Part shown: in pieces, positions 62,583-64,000 of the stretch
Layout of the letters: each line of letters opens with the position of its first letter
Position numbering within the stretch: position 1 is the first letter of the stretch
Assembly (NCBI GenBank): GCA_013316825.1
Contig: WSLY01000007.1
Location: forward strand, 36,693-100,692
DNA length: 64,000 nt
Source: Lachnospiraceae bacterium
GTDB taxonomy: Bacteria; Bacillota; Clostridia; Lachnospirales; Lachnospiraceae
Direction: 5' to 3'
Translations under genes and position numbers: made by a program
Notes under the pieces: model-generated
What the model was told of the DNA's origin: nothing
Database searches by the model: none
What the model saw: only the letters and a program-made list of their open reading frames with translations

Positions 62583-64000
62583 ATGGGAACAGGCATGAAG
62601 ATTGGGAAGATGATAGCATTTGTGTTTCGGACAGTATGGAAAATAAATTCGCTTCGTTTATTTTTGGCATTTATAAATGCAGCTCTGGGCGTGATAAATG
62701 AGGTTTTCATTGGAGTGCTGTTATTCCAGTGTATTTTGAATGCAATATTTGGACAAAGGAATTTCAGGCTTCTGCTTTTTTTTACAGGCGTACAAGTTGT
62801 TTTTGTTATAATACATAGCATTTATACGGAATGGTATGGCAAAATATATAAGCAGAAATCAGATATAGAGGTGAAAGAGAAAATTCAAAATGATATTTGC
62901 AGGAAGTGTATCGAATATGATATGACGGTCTTTACAAATTCCGATAGTCTGGACAAATACGTCAGAATAACGGGCAGTACGGACACGCAAATATTAAATA
63001 CCTTTGATTCCCTGTTTGACTATGGAGCGGGCGTGGCGGTGCTTCTTCTGGCAGGCGGCTTTTTTGCGGTCAAGGAGCCGTTTATAGGGATTTGTATTGT
63101 CATCTGTTTTTTGGTGGATTTGTTTTTGACGACGAAAAAAAATAAACTGGAATATGAAAGATATGTAGCGACAAGCCGCTTTCAAAGAAAAGAAGACTAT
63201 TTTGTAAGAGTAAACTATGTGAAGAGCTTTGCAGAGGATAACAGGATTACGAATCTTTCCCATGTATTGTTACATAATTATGATAAAAATTATGAGGACT
63301 TTTGCTGCAGCCTGAAAAGGTATGCAATAAAAGCGGTAGGCTGCGATATCGGTTCTGTTTTGAATAAAATGGTGTTTGGCGCGCATCTGCCGTATATTTT
63401 AATCGGGTTGGCGGCTTTGACGGGAGGAAAATATACGGCGGGAGATATTGCGGTGCTTGTTGCAGCCATGATAAAAATGCGGGTGGCGTTGTCAAATCTG
63501 GCAATGATTTATCCCAAATTAAAGCAGAACATGCTTTATATGAAGGACTATCAGGAGTTTATGGATTATGAGCCGGCAATACAGGAAAATGAGGGAGGGC
63601 TTGTGCCAAAGGGCGGTGCAGGAGCGCTTGCCCTTCGGAATGTGAGCTTTGGCTATGACAAGGGCAGAATGGTCCTAAAAAACATCAGCATGGAGATTGG
63701 AGCCGGAGAGAAAATTGCCATAGTCGGCTATAACGGGGCGGGGAAATCGACGCTTGTAAAAATACTGCTGCGGCTCTGCCTGCCCGAGGAGGGGGAAGTG
63801 CTCATGGACGGAAAGCCGGCGGAAACCTACAGCCTGAAGGCCTACAGGGGGCGTTTTGCCACGGCATTTCAGGAGAGCAACCTGTATGCACTTACCGCCG
63901 CGGAAAATGTACTGATGGACGTATACACGGAGGACAGGCGTGAAGCGGTGGAGGAAGCGCTTAGGAAGGCGGGTATCAGGGAGAGGCTGCCGGAGGGGGA
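62583..64000 (+). CDS. ABC exporter, second of a tandem pair (3' end outside the window)
   Basis: The frame is open from ATG 62583 to the window end (472 residues visible). The membrane domain (near 10-300) is unlike that of the first gene: it opens KIGKMIAFVFRTVWKINSL. From SNLAMIYPKLKQ on it is nearly the same protein as the first gene, with Walker A GYNGAGKST. The signature and Walker B lie beyond the window. The ribosome site before 62583 is poor; ATG 62595 is an alternative. The two genes probably encode a heterodimer, and gene conversion appears to have made their ATPase halves alike. Confidence 0.88.
   Translation, partial: MGTGMKIGKMIAFVFRTVWKINSLRLFLAFINAALGVINEVFIGVLLFQCILNAIFGQRNFRLLLFFTGVQVVFVIIHSIYTEWYGKIYKQKSDIEVKEKIQNDICRKCIEYDMTVFTNSDSLDKYVRITGSTDTQILNTFDSLFDYGAGVAVLLLAGGFFAVKEPFIGICIVICFLVDLFLTTKKNKLEYERYVATSRFQRKEDYFVRVNYVKSFAEDNRITNLSHVLLHNYDKNYEDFCCSLKRYAIKAVGCDIGSVLNKMVFGAHLPYILIGLAALTGGKYTAGDIAVLVAAMIKMRVALSNLAMIYPKLKQNMLYMKDYQEFMDYEPAIQENEGGLVPKGGAGALALRNVSFGYDKGRMVLKNISMEIGAGEKIAIVGYNGAGKSTLVKILLRLCLPEEGEVLMDGKPAETYSLKAYRGRFATAFQESNLYALTAAENVLMDVYTEDRREAVEEALRKAGIRERLPEG
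63496..64000 (+). repeat. Duplicated ATPase segment, copy 2 (runs out of the window)
   Basis: The partner of 61685-62189 at an offset of 1811 bases. The copy continues to the last base of the window, so the true length is greater than 505 bases. Confidence 0.93.

Overview
The window looks like a chromosomal segment of a Gram-positive, low- to mid-GC anaerobe of the class Clostridia, most likely family Lachnospiraceae. The reasons are strong AGGAGG-type ribosome binding sites, sigma-A promoters of TTGACA/TATAAT type, a SAM-I riboswitch in front of metK, a class B-type sortase with its substrate, a glnA-ANTAR pair, a CarD regulator, and several small conserved proteins of that family. The assignment is from gene content only; there is no 16S gene. 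No rRNA, CRISPR array, transposase, integrase or phage gene was seen. One tRNA (Ala, CGC) is present.

Layout. 1-6.5 kb: the end of one ABC exporter gene, then an AT-rich two-gene cassette (AAA ATPase plus RloB-type TOPRIM protein) with its own promoter and terminator, then a complete heterodimeric ABC exporter. 6.5-13.7 kb: ROK sugar kinase, Ca2+-type P-ATPase, a UDP-sugar pyrophosphorylase followed by galE, and a hemolysin III-like membrane protein. 13.7-21.2 kb: BspA-like lipoprotein, small alarmone synthetase, tail-anchored coiled-coil protein, flavin reductase, DNA polymerase IV and an M23 peptidase with LysM and G5 domains. 21.2-27.5 kb: murA, SAM riboswitch-metK, MATE transporter, DegV, and a secreted repeat protein. 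27.5-36 kb: GH31 glycosidase, a 1043-residue double GT-C glycosyltransferase, then a surface cluster of sortase, a choice-of-anchor-A-like protein with an RPQTG sorting signal, and a CAP lipoprotein. 36-43.8 kb: serine hydrolase, a 37-residue membrane protein, an EAL phosphodiesterase, polysaccharide deacetylase, CarD, family 2 glycosyltransferase, and a Cys- and Pro-rich membrane-anchored protein. 43.8-55 kb: hisC, DUF368 transporter, methyltransferase, Hsp33, NAD synthetase, an FMN-bind-like membrane protein, glnA with an ANTAR regulator, dapF, a ferredoxin-type aldo/keto reductase, nitroreductase and tRNA-Ala. 55-64 kb: a second heterodimeric ABC exporter, a frameshifted secreted protein, an FG-GAP-like lipoprotein, and a tandem pair of ABC exporters whose ATPase halves are nearly identical in DNA.

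Functional themes are envelope building and remodelling (murA, M23 peptidase, dapF, DUF368, deacetylase, sortase, GT-C enzymes, UDP-sugar enzymes), export (seven ABC exporter genes, MATE), and nitrogen, one-carbon and stress control (glnA-ANTAR, SAM riboswitch-metK, (p)ppGpp synthetase, c-di-GMP phosphodiesterase, CarD, Hsp33).

The best candidates for unusual biology are the RloA/RloB-like cassette (a putative defence module), the glnA leader terminator next to an ANTAR protein with no phosphorylatable Asp, the 505-bp ATPase duplication, the frameshifted secreted gene, and the double GT-C protein.
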